NCBI GenBank assembly: GCA_944380545.1
Contig: CALWHV010000005.1
Coordinates: 1-64,000, forward strand
From: an uncultured Eubacterium sp.
Lineage (GTDB): Bacteria; Bacillota; Clostridia; Oscillospirales; Acutalibacteraceae
Direction of reading: 5' to 3'
Length of the DNA stretch: 64,000 nt
The position numbers and the translations under genes were made by a program. Below, one piece after another: positions 34,969-42,251 of the stretch. The notes under the pieces were generated by a model, which had not been told where the DNA came from, did no database searches, and saw only the letters and a program-made list of their open reading frames with translations. The first letter of the stretch is position 1. Every line of letters begins with the position of its first letter.

Positions 34969-35322
34969 ATGAACAGGGCTGAACTTATTAAAAAAGGGCT
35001 GAGGGACGCGGGCAAGCAGGTGTATTTAAAGGACGGCGAATGGATCTCTACCCCGTTTTTTGCGGTGATCGCTCAAAAATACCGTGCCACAAGGTCTAAT
35101 TTTGAATATGTGCGCACTCCTTTGGGCAGGTCCAGCCGCGATTATTTCACCTTTATCGGCCCTTACGACCACAATATTATGTCTCTTTCCGAAAGCGCCC
35201 GCGTGCTTTTCGGGGACGAGGAATATGTTTTCAGAAAAAAGGAAGAGGTCTCTGTCGGCGGCGAAAAGCTGTTTTACTGGGGCATTTTAAGAAAGGTGTG
35301 GAACGGCGATGATAAAACTTGA
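34969..35322 (+). CDS. Head-tail joining-like protein (XkdI position)
   Basis: A 117-residue protein whose start follows the upstream stop without a gap. A beta barrel is suggested by strand-rich sequence (GEWISTPFFAVIAQKYRAT, EEVSVGGEKLFYWGILRKVW). Its position matches head closure or adaptor proteins of phages of this order. Overlaps the next frame by 14 bp. Confidence 0.5.
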   Translation: MNRAELIKKGLRDAGKQVYLKDGEWISTPFFAVIAQKYRATRSNFEYVRTPLGRSSRDYFTFIGPYDHNIMSLSESARVLFGDEEYVFRKKEEVSVGGEKLFYWGILRKVWNGDDKT

Positions 35323-35716
35323 CGAGCTGTGCCCGCTTGCGCTCGATAAGCTGAGGGCAGACGAATATTTTGAGGGCTTCGGGCTTACCTGCGCGTTTGA
35401 GCCGCTCGAAAGACCCACCGTTCCCGCTAAGCCCGCCGTCGTTTGCGGAATAGCACAGGTCAGCGCGCAAACATCCGCCCTTGAAGAGGAATGTGCGGCG
35501 GGCAGCGTAAGCATGTTTGCCGATATTTATATCCCCTTTGATTTGCGCGGCTTTGATATTCGGCAGGCGGCGGTAAGGGCGCTCAAATGCCTTGCGGCAA
35601 GGCCGGCGGTGCGGTTTGAAATAGGGCAGGTAAGGGCGGATAACGCGGCGGAATGCTTCGTTATGCGCGTAACGGTTGCCTTTTCGGGCGAAATATCGCT
35701 TCTTCCGGCAGACTGA
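35309..35716 (+). CDS. Tail completion/connector-like protein (XkdJ position)
   Basis: A 135-residue protein. DIYIPFDLRGFDIRQAAVRA and LAARPAVRFEIGQVRADNAA suggest an alpha/beta fold as in tail terminator proteins, which cap the tail tube. The tube gene that should follow is absent. ATG 35309 is preceded by AAAGGTGTGG. The family call is by position and weak pattern. Confidence 0.5.
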   Translation: MIKLDELCPLALDKLRADEYFEGFGLTCAFEPLERPTVPAKPAVVCGIAQVSAQTSALEEECAAGSVSMFADIYIPFDLRGFDIRQAAVRALKCLAARPAVRFEIGQVRADNAAECFVMRVTVAFSGEISLLPAD

Positions 35717-35735
35717 TTTATACACGGTGATAAAG

Positions 35736-35822
35736 ATGGATTCATATGAAGAGATTTGTGAATTTTCCGAGTATTTAAGGCACGATTCAAAAAGGTACGA
35801 CCCTTCGTCGGCAGAAGAATAA
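35736..35822 (+). CDS. Possible 28-residue ORF at the missing tail-gene junction
   Basis: ATG 35736 to TAA 35822 encodes a 28-residue acidic/basic peptide beginning MDSYEEICEFSEYL. A GGTGA stretch at about 35727 could be a ribosome site. It fills the only gap in the cassette, where sheath, tube, chaperone and tape-measure genes would lie. It could be a remnant of one of those genes or a real small protein. I do not recognise it. Confidence 0.35.
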   Translation: MDSYEEICEFSEYLRHDSKRYDPSSAEE

Positions 35823-35836
35823 CTTCGGAGAAAAAT

Positions 35837-36349
35837 ATGATAAGGCTTAAATACAAGGATTTTGAATTTTTGCGCAATCCGTCGGTAATAAGCGTGGAGC
35901 AGTCAAAAAAGCTCAGCGAGCGCACCCTGCCGTTTTCGGCGGGGAGCGCCGTTGACGAGATCGCTCTGCGTCCGGCAAGAATATCCGTCAGCGGCAGCTT
36001 TTACGGCTCCGGCGCGTCCGCCGCCGCGGCAAGGCTTGCCGCCCTTTATAACGACGGCGGCGCGGGCGAGCTGTTTTTGCCCGCAGGCGAATATTTTGTT
36101 GCCTTCCTTTCGGATATGCGCCTTGAGTTTGACGCGCAGAAAAACGCATTGGAATATTCGCTGAAGTTTACGGAAAGCGGCTTTGGAAAGCCGTATAAAA
36201 GAAAACGCCGCTGCGTGTTTGCGCGCGCGGGGCAGAACTGCTTTGACATCGCCTTTGAAAACGGCGTTTCGGTGGATGATGTGGTAAGGCTAAACGATCT
36301 TGAAACGCCGTTTTCCGTAGAGGAGGGTCAGGCGGTGAGGATAAGATGA
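35837..36349 (+). CDS. LysM-containing tail/baseplate protein (XkdP position)
   Basis: A 170-residue protein. The N-terminal 115 residues are beta-rich (FEFLRNPSVISVEQSKKLSE, GSFYGSGASAAAARLAAL), then AGQNCFDIAFENGVSVDDVV with LNDLETPFSVEEGQAVRI forms a LysM domain at the end. This matches the XkdP/gp53-like tail proteins that sit between tape measure and hub. It overlaps the next gene by 4 bp. Confidence 0.72.
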   Translation: MIRLKYKDFEFLRNPSVISVEQSKKLSERTLPFSAGSAVDEIALRPARISVSGSFYGSGASAAAARLAALYNDGGAGELFLPAGEYFVAFLSDMRLEFDAQKNALEYSLKFTESGFGKPYKRKRRCVFARAGQNCFDIAFENGVSVDDVVRLNDLETPFSVEEGQAVRIR

Positions 36350-37311
36350 CGGTAAGGCTTTACGACGGCGGCGGCGCGGAGCTAGAAGATCTTGAGCTGA
36401 GCTCCTTTGAGCTTGTGAGCGAGGAGTCGGCGGCGTGCGACGGGCTTTCCGCCGTGTTTTACGCCGAAGGCGTAGAAAGGATATACGGCGCGCGCACGGC
36501 GCAGGTATACAGCGGCGGCGAAAAGGTGTTTTTCGGCTATGTTGATTCCGTTCGCGCGGCGCAGGATGAAAACGGGCTTCGCGTGTATGTTTACGCGCGC
36601 TCCTCCGCCTGTCTGCTCGTTGACAGCGAGGCGTTTCCGGGGCAGTACAGCTGCCCCACCTCGCGCCAGCTCTGGCATATGCACGCAAAAAGCTTCGGCT
36701 TCGGCTTTGCGCTGCCCGAGATCGCCTCCCAGCACGATTATGTTGTAACCAAGGGGCAAAGCTGCTTCGGCGCGATAAACACCTTTATGCAGTACGCCTG
36801 CGGGCGCGGGATATATGCGGACGCCGAAAACAATCTCAGGCTGCTCGATTCAAGCGGCGCTCCGGCTCAGCCGGACACGGGCAGGCTGATAAGCGCAAGC
36901 GCAAAGGCGGACAGAAGCTCGGTCATCGGCAGGATAGACTACAAAATCTCGTCCGGCGAAAAATATCTGCACCGCCTTGCAAGCGGCTTTGCGGAGAAAA
37001 ACGGCGTTTCCTCAAGAAAGCTCATCAATCTTTCCGCGCTCCCGCCGTGGCAGCGCGAGGCTGAGGCTCAGCGCAGGATAACGCGCTCGCTTGAGGGCTT
37101 TTTCACCGTTACGGCCGTGTTTGACGGCGATCCCGGCGTGCGCCTTGCGCAGCGCGTTTTCCTTGAACTGCCGGGCCTCGGCGTTTCGGGAGAGCTTATC
37201 GCCTCTTCAATCATACGCAAAAAAGACGAAGATTCGCAGCGCACAACGCTTGTGCTGAGAAAGGAAACGGACGGGGAGCTGAAAAACTATGTGGCTGAGC
37301 AGGAGATTTAA
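36346..37311 (+). CDS. Baseplate hub protein (XkdQ/gpD-like)
   Basis: A 321-residue protein of the late control D/XkdQ type, which forms the trimeric hub at the end of contractile tails. Strands such as VYSGGEKVFFGYVDSVRAAQ and VYVYARSSACLLVDSEAFPG match the beta-barrel start, and the central QHDYVVTKGQSCFGAINTFM with YADAENNLRLL is typical. ATG 36346 overlaps the previous stop in ATGA fashion. Confidence 0.75.
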   Translation: MTVRLYDGGGAELEDLELSSFELVSEESAACDGLSAVFYAEGVERIYGARTAQVYSGGEKVFFGYVDSVRAAQDENGLRVYVYARSSACLLVDSEAFPGQYSCPTSRQLWHMHAKSFGFGFALPEIASQHDYVVTKGQSCFGAINTFMQYACGRGIYADAENNLRLLDSSGAPAQPDTGRLISASAKADRSSVIGRIDYKISSGEKYLHRLASGFAEKNGVSSRKLINLSALPPWQREAEAQRRITRSLEGFFTVTAVFDGDPGVRLAQRVFLELPGLGVSGELIASSIIRKKDEDSQRTTLVLRKETDGELKNYVAEQEI

Positions 37312-37642
37312 CGCCGGCGCTCAGAGCGCGGCGGAAAGCGGCGTGGTAACGCTCAGCGAGAACGGCGTTACGGACGCAAGCTCGTCGCTTCCCGCGCGAA
37401 ACGCGGGCTGCTACGCGCCCTACGGCTATTGCGCCGCCGTGCCCGTGGGCGAGGAGGTGCTCGTTATAAACGGCGCCTCCGGCGCGGCGGTGGCGGGCGC
37501 TAAAATGCGCGCGTCAAGCCTTGAGCAGGGCGAGATAGAGCTGCGCTCGCGCGGCGGGGCGAGCATCGTGCTCAAAAACGACGGCAGCGTGGTGATAAAC
37601 ACGCTTGTTATTGACAAAAACGGAAATATAGCGGAGGGGTGA
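37289..37642 (+). CDS. Small baseplate/spike-like protein (XkdR/gpV-like)
   Basis: A 117-residue protein overlapping the hub gene by 23 bp. The C-terminal part (GEIELRSRGGASIVLKNDGS, then VVINTLVIDKNGNI) resembles the OB-fold to beta-helix end of baseplate V proteins, but the N-terminal OB part is short. It may be a reduced spike. ATG 37289. Confidence 0.55.
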   Translation: MWLSRRFNAGAQSAAESGVVTLSENGVTDASSSLPARNAGCYAPYGYCAAVPVGEEVLVINGASGAAVAGAKMRASSLEQGEIELRSRGGASIVLKNDGSVVINTLVIDKNGNIAEG

Positions 37643-37647
37643 GCGGT

Positions 37648-37923
37648 ATGTTTATATTTGAAAGCGAAGGCGAATACTGCGATCGCCTGCTGCAAAACGC
37701 GGCGGCGGCGATAAGCACGAAGCGCGGCGAATTTTATCCGCAGTGCGATTACGGCTGCGAGCTCGCCGGCGCCGATAAAAGCGAGCGCGCGCTTTCACAG
37801 GCGAGGCGGGCGCTGAAAAACGCGCGCGGGATTTTTCCCGTAAGCGCGTGTGAAACTCAAAAAGGCTGGAGCTTTTCGCTTTTGGTAAACGGTGTTGAAA
37901 GGCAGGTGAGCGCGGAGCTTTGA
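37648..37923 (+). CDS. Baseplate wedge protein (gp25/XkdS-like)
   Basis: A 91-residue protein, or 94 from GTG 37639. ISTKRGEFYPQCDYGCELAG and the paired ALSQARRALKNARGIFPVSA resemble the gp25/DUF2634 proteins that begin contractile-tail baseplate wedges. ATG 37648 sits nine bases after GGAGGG and is preferred. It overlaps the next frame by 4 bp. Confidence 0.6.
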   Translation: MFIFESEGEYCDRLLQNAAAAISTKRGEFYPQCDYGCELAGADKSERALSQARRALKNARGIFPVSACETQKGWSFSLLVNGVERQVSAEL

Positions 37924-38993
37924 GCGTTCTTTACAACGACATAATTAAAGCGATGGAAACGGAATTCTTCAACGAGTGCGGCGAATACGCGTCGGATTAC
38001 GACGATGTGGAGCTGCGCTTCAAGGCGGTGGCGGGCGAGATCTATGCCGCGCACACAGCCGCCGAATACGCGATGCGTCAGGCGTTTGCCCAAACGGCAA
38101 GCGGCGAATATCTTGATATGCACGCCGAGATGCGTGGAATCACAAGAAAAACGGCGGCTTCGGCGTTGGGCGAGCTGACCTTCACCCTGCCGCAGGAGCT
38201 GGAATACGATGTTCAGATACCGGCGGGCACCGTCTGCTCCGTCAGCGGAGAGCCGCTCGTGCAGTTCGTAACGGACGAGGGCAAAACGATACCCGCGGGC
38301 AGCCTGAGCGCAACCGTGCCGGCAAGCGCGCTTGCGCCGGGAGCTGCTTTCAACGCGGGCGCGGGCGCCGTTACAGTTATGGTGAACCCGCCGGAATATG
38401 TGCTTTCGGTAACAAACGAAAGCGCGTTCACCGGCGGCTGCGACGAGGAGACGGACGAGGCGCTCAGAGAAAGGCTGCTGCGCTCCTATTCCCAGCCGAC
38501 TAACGGCGCAAACGCCAAATCGCTCGAAGAGCAGCTTTTAACGATAGACGGCATAACGGACGCCCGTATCGCCGCCGACCCTGAGCAGGCGATGCTTACG
38601 GTGTGCGTGCGCACGAAAAGCGGCGCGTTTCCGGACGGCGATATGCTGAAGCTCATTCAGGAAAAGCTGGGCATACTTGAAATCTGCGGGGCGCAGTACG
38701 GCATCGCGCTTGCAAGACCAGCGCTGTTTTCGGTGTTTGCGGCGGTGCGCGCCTCTGCCGGAGCGGACAAGAAGCAGCTTGCAGCCGATGCTCAAGGCGC
38801 GGTTCGCGCCGTATGCTCTGCGGCGGGTATAGGGCGTGAGATAAGCCTTTCGCAGCTCACCTCCGCCGTGCTGGCGGTGCAGGGCGTTGAATCGGCGGAG
38901 ATATCGGCGTCGCCGAGCGCGGGCGGCACGGTCTCCTGCGGCGCGCACGAATATCTCTCGCTTTCTCAGGTGCAGGTGGATGTGTATGAATGA
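37920..38993 (+). CDS. Baseplate J-like protein (XkdT)
   Basis: A 357-residue wedge protein. YMDMHAEMRGITRK-like start (EYLDMHAEMRGITRK), LPAGTVCS-type region, GCDEETDEALRERLL and GANAKSLEEQLLTIDGITDA are characteristic of gpJ/XkdT, as is the closing ESAEISAS with a TVSCGAHEYLSLSQV strand. TTG 37920 overlaps the previous stop codon (translational coupling). This gene marks a contractile-tail ancestry. Confidence 0.88.
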   Translation: MSVLYNDIIKAMETEFFNECGEYASDYDDVELRFKAVAGEIYAAHTAAEYAMRQAFAQTASGEYLDMHAEMRGITRKTAASALGELTFTLPQELEYDVQIPAGTVCSVSGEPLVQFVTDEGKTIPAGSLSATVPASALAPGAAFNAGAGAVTVMVNPPEYVLSVTNESAFTGGCDEETDEALRERLLRSYSQPTNGANAKSLEEQLLTIDGITDARIAADPEQAMLTVCVRTKSGAFPDGDMLKLIQEKLGILEICGAQYGIALARPALFSVFAAVRASAGADKKQLAADAQGAVRAVCSAAGIGREISLSQLTSAVLAVQGVESAEISASPSAGGTVSCGAHEYLSLSQVQVDVYE

Positions 38994-39546
38994 CGCGGTT
39001 TTTAAACGGCTGCTCGGCGTTCTTGAGAGCGTGAGCCTTGCGGGCGAGGAGGGCAGCCCTAAGCGGGCCGAGGCGAGGGCGTACGCCGCCGCGATCTCGG
39101 CAGCGGCACAGCGCTCGCGCGCGGCGCTTGAGGAGGCGTTCGTGCAAACGGCGGGTGAAAAGGGGCTTTTGATGTTTTGCTCGCTTCTCGGCGCAGAGCC
39201 GCTTGACGATTTGGAGGAAACGCGAAAAAAGCTTGCCGGTCTGCTGGCGCGCGGCGCGTTCATCCTCGGCAGCGAGGAGTTCAAGCAGGCGCAGGAGGCG
39301 GTGCCGGGACTCAAAGCGGAATATACGCTTATGGGCGAGCATATCACCGTTGACCCGGTAACGCGCGAATCGCTTGAGGAATTTTCGCGGCTTTTAAACG
39401 ATTATTATCCGGCGTTTCGCACGCCGGATATGGCGGGCGGCGGGCTCACCTGGGACGAGCTGGACGGCTTTGATTTCAGATGGTACGAGCTTGATTTGCT
39501 GCGCCTGCCGTTTTATATTTGGGAAAGGCTCGGCGCGGCGGATTAG
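38986..39546 (+). CDS. XkdU/DUF2313-like baseplate protein
   Basis: A 186-residue protein following baseplate J, where PBSX has xkdU. FLGVLESVSLAGEEG-like start, AAQRSRAALEEAFVQTAGEK and a Pro/Trp-rich C-terminus (YYPAFRTPDMAGGGLTWDEL, GFDFRWYELDLLRLPFYIW) fit baseplate proteins that link to fibres. ATG 38986 lies 6 bp after AGGTGG; ATG 38980 is also possible. It overlaps the J gene by 8 bp. Confidence 0.65.
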   Translation: MNDAVFKRLLGVLESVSLAGEEGSPKRAEARAYAAAISAAAQRSRAALEEAFVQTAGEKGLLMFCSLLGAEPLDDLEETRKKLAGLLARGAFILGSEEFKQAQEAVPGLKAEYTLMGEHITVDPVTRESLEEFSRLLNDYYPAFRTPDMAGGGLTWDELDGFDFRWYELDLLRLPFYIWERLGAAD

Positions 39547-39565
39547 CGCCGGGGGAAAGGAAGAT

Positions 39566-40042
39566 ATGAGCGCAACAAACCAAACCTCGTTTCTGGGGCT
39601 TTCAAGCTGGCTTTCGGGTGATAAGCCGCAGAGAAGCGATTTTAATTCCGACAATCAAAAGGTGGATGATTTTGCGGCGGAGCACACCGCGGATATGCAG
39701 CACCACCTATCTGATGAGGACAGGGAAAAATTCGATCTGCCGTATTATATGGGCGTCTATTACGGCGACAATCAGGCAAGCAGAACCGTGGCGACCCAGT
39801 GCCCGTTTGAGCCGCAGCTCTGTATGGTGTTTTGCATAAACTCGGCGGTTCAGCAAAGCGATTTTGAAATCGGCAGAAGCGTAAACCGCGTGGGGTTAGC
39901 CTCCGTGCGCGGCGGCACTCCCGGAATCGGCATCTCGGGCTGCAACATCACGGTGCAGAACATAGATGCTTTTGCCTCAAGCGATGAATGGATACGCCTT
40001 AACGAAAGCGGAAAAACATATTTTTATTTTTTGCTCAGATAG
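39566..40042 (+). CDS. Short tail fibre-like protein
   Basis: A 158-residue protein. The opening (TSFLGLSSWLSGDKPQRSDF, NSDNQKVDDFAAEH) is the common start of phage tail fibre proteins, where an early hinge is followed by the shaft. Only about 120 more residues follow, with a beta-rich tip (GTPGIGISGCNITVQNIDA, ending TYFYFLLR), so this is far shorter than most fibres. ATG 39566 follows GGGGGAAAGGAAG. A terminator follows at once; no fibre chaperone, holin or lysin is seen. Confidence 0.65.
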   Translation: MSATNQTSFLGLSSWLSGDKPQRSDFNSDNQKVDDFAAEHTADMQHHLSDEDREKFDLPYYMGVYYGDNQASRTVATQCPFEPQLCMVFCINSAVQQSDFEIGRSVNRVGLASVRGGTPGIGISGCNITVQNIDAFASSDEWIRLNESGKTYFYFLLR

Positions 40043-40056
40043 AGCGCGTTTGCGGC

Positions 40057-40093
40057 AAGCCCTGCCCCCGATTACGGGAGCGGGGCTTTTTTT
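40057..40093 (+). terminator. Terminator of the phage-like cassette
   Basis: AAGCCCTGCCCCCG pairs with CGGGAGCGGGGCTT (40057-40070, 40075-40088, with two one-base mismatches), loop ATTA, followed by a T run. Confidence 0.85.
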
Positions 40094-40157
40094 CTTTACT
40101 TTGCGGATTTTTTATAATATAATATATAGCAATCTTGATATGAAAGGCGCGGCGGCA

Positions 40158-40919
40158 ATGATCCTTGTTATTGATGTGGGAAACACAAATATAGTTTTGG
40201 GCGTGTGGAACGGCGATAAGCTCGTTTGCAGCGGCAGGCTCTCCACGCACACCGGGGAAACGACGATTGAATTTTCAATGCGGCTCAAGAGCTTTCTGGA
40301 GCTAAACGGCGTTGAAAAGATAGATGGCGCGGTGCTTTCAAGCGTTGTGCCCGCGCTTGTTTACACCATCAAAAAGGGCGTTAAGCTCGTCTGCGGCGTG
40401 GATGTGCTCGTTGTCGGGCCCGGCATAAAAACGGGGCTCAACATAAAGCTTGACAACCCCGCCGAAATGGGCGCGGACCTTGTTGTGGGCGATGTTGCGG
40501 TTATCAACAAATATCCGCTGCCGGCAATCGTTTTTGATATCGGCACAGCCACCACCGCCTCGGTGATAGACAAAAGCGGCGCGCATCTCGGCGGCGCGAT
40601 AATGTGCGGCATCAAAACGGCGCTGCGCGCGCTTTCGGGCGAAACGGCGCAGCTTCCGCAGATAGATATATCCGCCCCGTCAAAGGCGATAGGCTCAAAC
40701 ACAGTGGACGCTATGAAGTGCGGCAGCGTTGTGGGCACGGCTGCTCTTATAGAGGGTATGACGGCGCGCTTTGAAAAGGAGCTGGGCGAAAAGGCAACGG
40801 TCGTTATCACCGGCGGCCTCGGCGCGGCTGTTGCAAGCGAGCTCACGATTCCCGCCGTGGTGGATTCGGATCTGCTGCTGGAGGGTCTGCGCATAATCTA
40901 TGAAAAAAATCAAAAGTGA
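40158..40919 (+). CDS. coaX: Type III pantothenate kinase
   Basis: A 253-residue ASKHA-fold kinase for the first step of CoA synthesis. DVGNTNIVLGVW (phosphate 1, residues 6-17), GADLVVGDVAV, FDIGTATTASVID and GGAIMCGIKTALRAL are CoaX signatures. Asp6 and the GTATT loop bind ATP. The start is ATG 40158 after GAAAGGCG; ATG 40140 in frame is possible. Upstream TATAAT-rich sequence at 40116-40130 is a likely promoter. It follows the phage-like cassette terminator. Confidence 0.95.
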   Translation: MILVIDVGNTNIVLGVWNGDKLVCSGRLSTHTGETTIEFSMRLKSFLELNGVEKIDGAVLSSVVPALVYTIKKGVKLVCGVDVLVVGPGIKTGLNIKLDNPAEMGADLVVGDVAVINKYPLPAIVFDIGTATTASVIDKSGAHLGGAIMCGIKTALRALSGETAQLPQIDISAPSKAIGSNTVDAMKCGSVVGTAALIEGMTARFEKELGEKATVVITGGLGAAVASELTIPAVVDSDLLLEGLRIIYEKNQK

Positions 40920-40934
40920 TCCGGAGGCGTAATC

Positions 40935-42173
40935 TTGGCAGTTTTCAGACCGTTTAGGGCGTTCAGACCCGCAGAAAAATATCAGCGGCTCATCCCCGCG
41001 CTGCCCTACGACTGTATGAGCAGCGACGAGGCGCGCGAGGCAGTAAAGGGCAATCCGCTCTCATTTTTGCATGTGGACAGGGCGGAGATAGACCTGCCGC
41101 CCGGCACCAGCCCTTATGAGGAGCAGGTCTATCAAAGGGCGCGCGAGAATCTGCTATCGCTTGAAAAGAGCGGCGCGCTGGTTCAGGACGATTCCCCCTG
41201 CTTTTATATCTACCGCCAGGAGATGCACGGCAGGGTGCAGACCGGGCTTGCCGGCTGCGCGTCCATAGACGATTATATGAACAATGTTATTAAAAAGCAC
41301 GAAAAAACGCTTGCCAAAAAAGAGGCGGACAGGATACGCCATGTAAGCGCCACAAACGCCAATACCGGCCCCATATTCCTTACATACAGAAAGGATGCCC
41401 GCATTTCGCAGATCCTTGAGGAATACACGGCGTCGCGCAGGCCGGTCTATAATTTTGAGGCGGCGGGCGCGCTGCAAACCGTTTGGGTAATAGACGAGCC
41501 GGCGGTGATAAACGAGCTGTCGTCGCTTTTTTCGCAGGTGAAGGCGTTTTATATTGCGGACGGGCATCACCGCTGCGAATCCGCGGTGCGCGTAGGCAGA
41601 ATGAAGAGGTATGAAAGCCCCTGCTACACGGGCGACGAGGAGTTCAATTTCTTCCTTGCCGTGGCGTTTGCCGATTCGGATCTTAAAATTATGGACTACA
41701 ACAGGGTGGTGCGCGACCTTGCCGGCTTTTCACCGCAGGAATTTCTCGGCAGGATAGCCGATTCCTTTGAGATTGAAAAAAAGGAGCGCGCATTTTCTCC
41801 GCAGAAAAGGCACACCTTCGGAATGTACCTTGACTCTCAGTGGTATTCTCTTGAGGCAAAGCCCAAGATAATAGACGAGAGCGACCCCGTCGGCTCGCTT
41901 GATGTTTCCGTGCTGCAAAATTCGCTGCTTGAGCCGGTTCTGGGCATAAAGGACCCTAAAAACGACGAGCGCATAGATTTCATCGGCGGCATACGCGGCC
42001 TTTCGGAGCTTGAAAGGCGCGCCTCAAGCGATATGCGCCTTGCATTTTCAATGTACCCCACCACGGTTCGGGAGCTTATGAGCATCGCGGACGCGGGCGA
42101 GATAATGCCGCCCAAATCCACCTGGTTTGAGCCGAAGCTGCTCTCGGGGCTTTTTATCCACCATCTTTCATAG
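40935..42173 (+). CDS. DUF1015 family protein
   Basis: A 412-residue protein of the conserved DUF1015 family. Opening FRPFRAFRPAEKYQRLIPALPYD, VDRAEIDLPPG, FYIADGHHRCESAVRV (the ADGHHR motif, positions about 210) and the final SVLQNSLLEPVLGIKDPKND are all typical. The function is unproven; the family often lies near serine biosynthesis genes. TTG 40935 lies five bases after CGGAGGCG. It starts 15 bp after coaX, so they are probably one operon. Confidence 0.9.
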   Translation: MAVFRPFRAFRPAEKYQRLIPALPYDCMSSDEAREAVKGNPLSFLHVDRAEIDLPPGTSPYEEQVYQRARENLLSLEKSGALVQDDSPCFYIYRQEMHGRVQTGLAGCASIDDYMNNVIKKHEKTLAKKEADRIRHVSATNANTGPIFLTYRKDARISQILEEYTASRRPVYNFEAAGALQTVWVIDEPAVINELSSLFSQVKAFYIADGHHRCESAVRVGRMKRYESPCYTGDEEFNFFLAVAFADSDLKIMDYNRVVRDLAGFSPQEFLGRIADSFEIEKKERAFSPQKRHTFGMYLDSQWYSLEAKPKIIDESDPVGSLDVSVLQNSLLEPVLGIKDPKNDERIDFIGGIRGLSELERRASSDMRLAFSMYPTTVRELMSIADAGEIMPPKSTWFEPKLLSGLFIHHLS

Positions 42174-42191
42174 ATAATTCGCATATTTGCA

Positions 42192-42220
42192 TTGTAAAAC
42201 ACGGCAAAATGTGTTAAAAT
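42192..42220 (+). promoter_or_regulatory. Promoter of the M28 peptidase gene
   Basis: TTGTAA (42192-42197), 17-bp spacer, extended -10 TG-T-TAAAAT ending 42220. The start of transcription is expected near 42227. Confidence 0.6.
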
Positions 42221-42251
42221 AATTTATCATTATTTTTCAGGAGAGGCAGTT

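Larger units (their letters stand above)
29568..40042 (+). mobile_element. Phage-derived head and baseplate cassette without tail tube or tape measure
   Basis: Seventeen tightly packed open frames on one strand, most touching or overlapping by a few bases. Order: small and large terminase, portal, protease, decoration-like, major capsid, three connector-type proteins, then LysM tail protein, hub, two small baseplate proteins, baseplate J, baseplate I/XkdU-like, short fibre. This matches the PBSX xkd order. Missing are sheath, tube, chaperone and tape measure (which should lie between 35716 and 35837), integrase, repressor, holin and lysin. No flanking att repeats were recognised, and a hydrogenase operon and coaX flank it. 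Codon style is like the neighbours. Confidence 0.85.
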
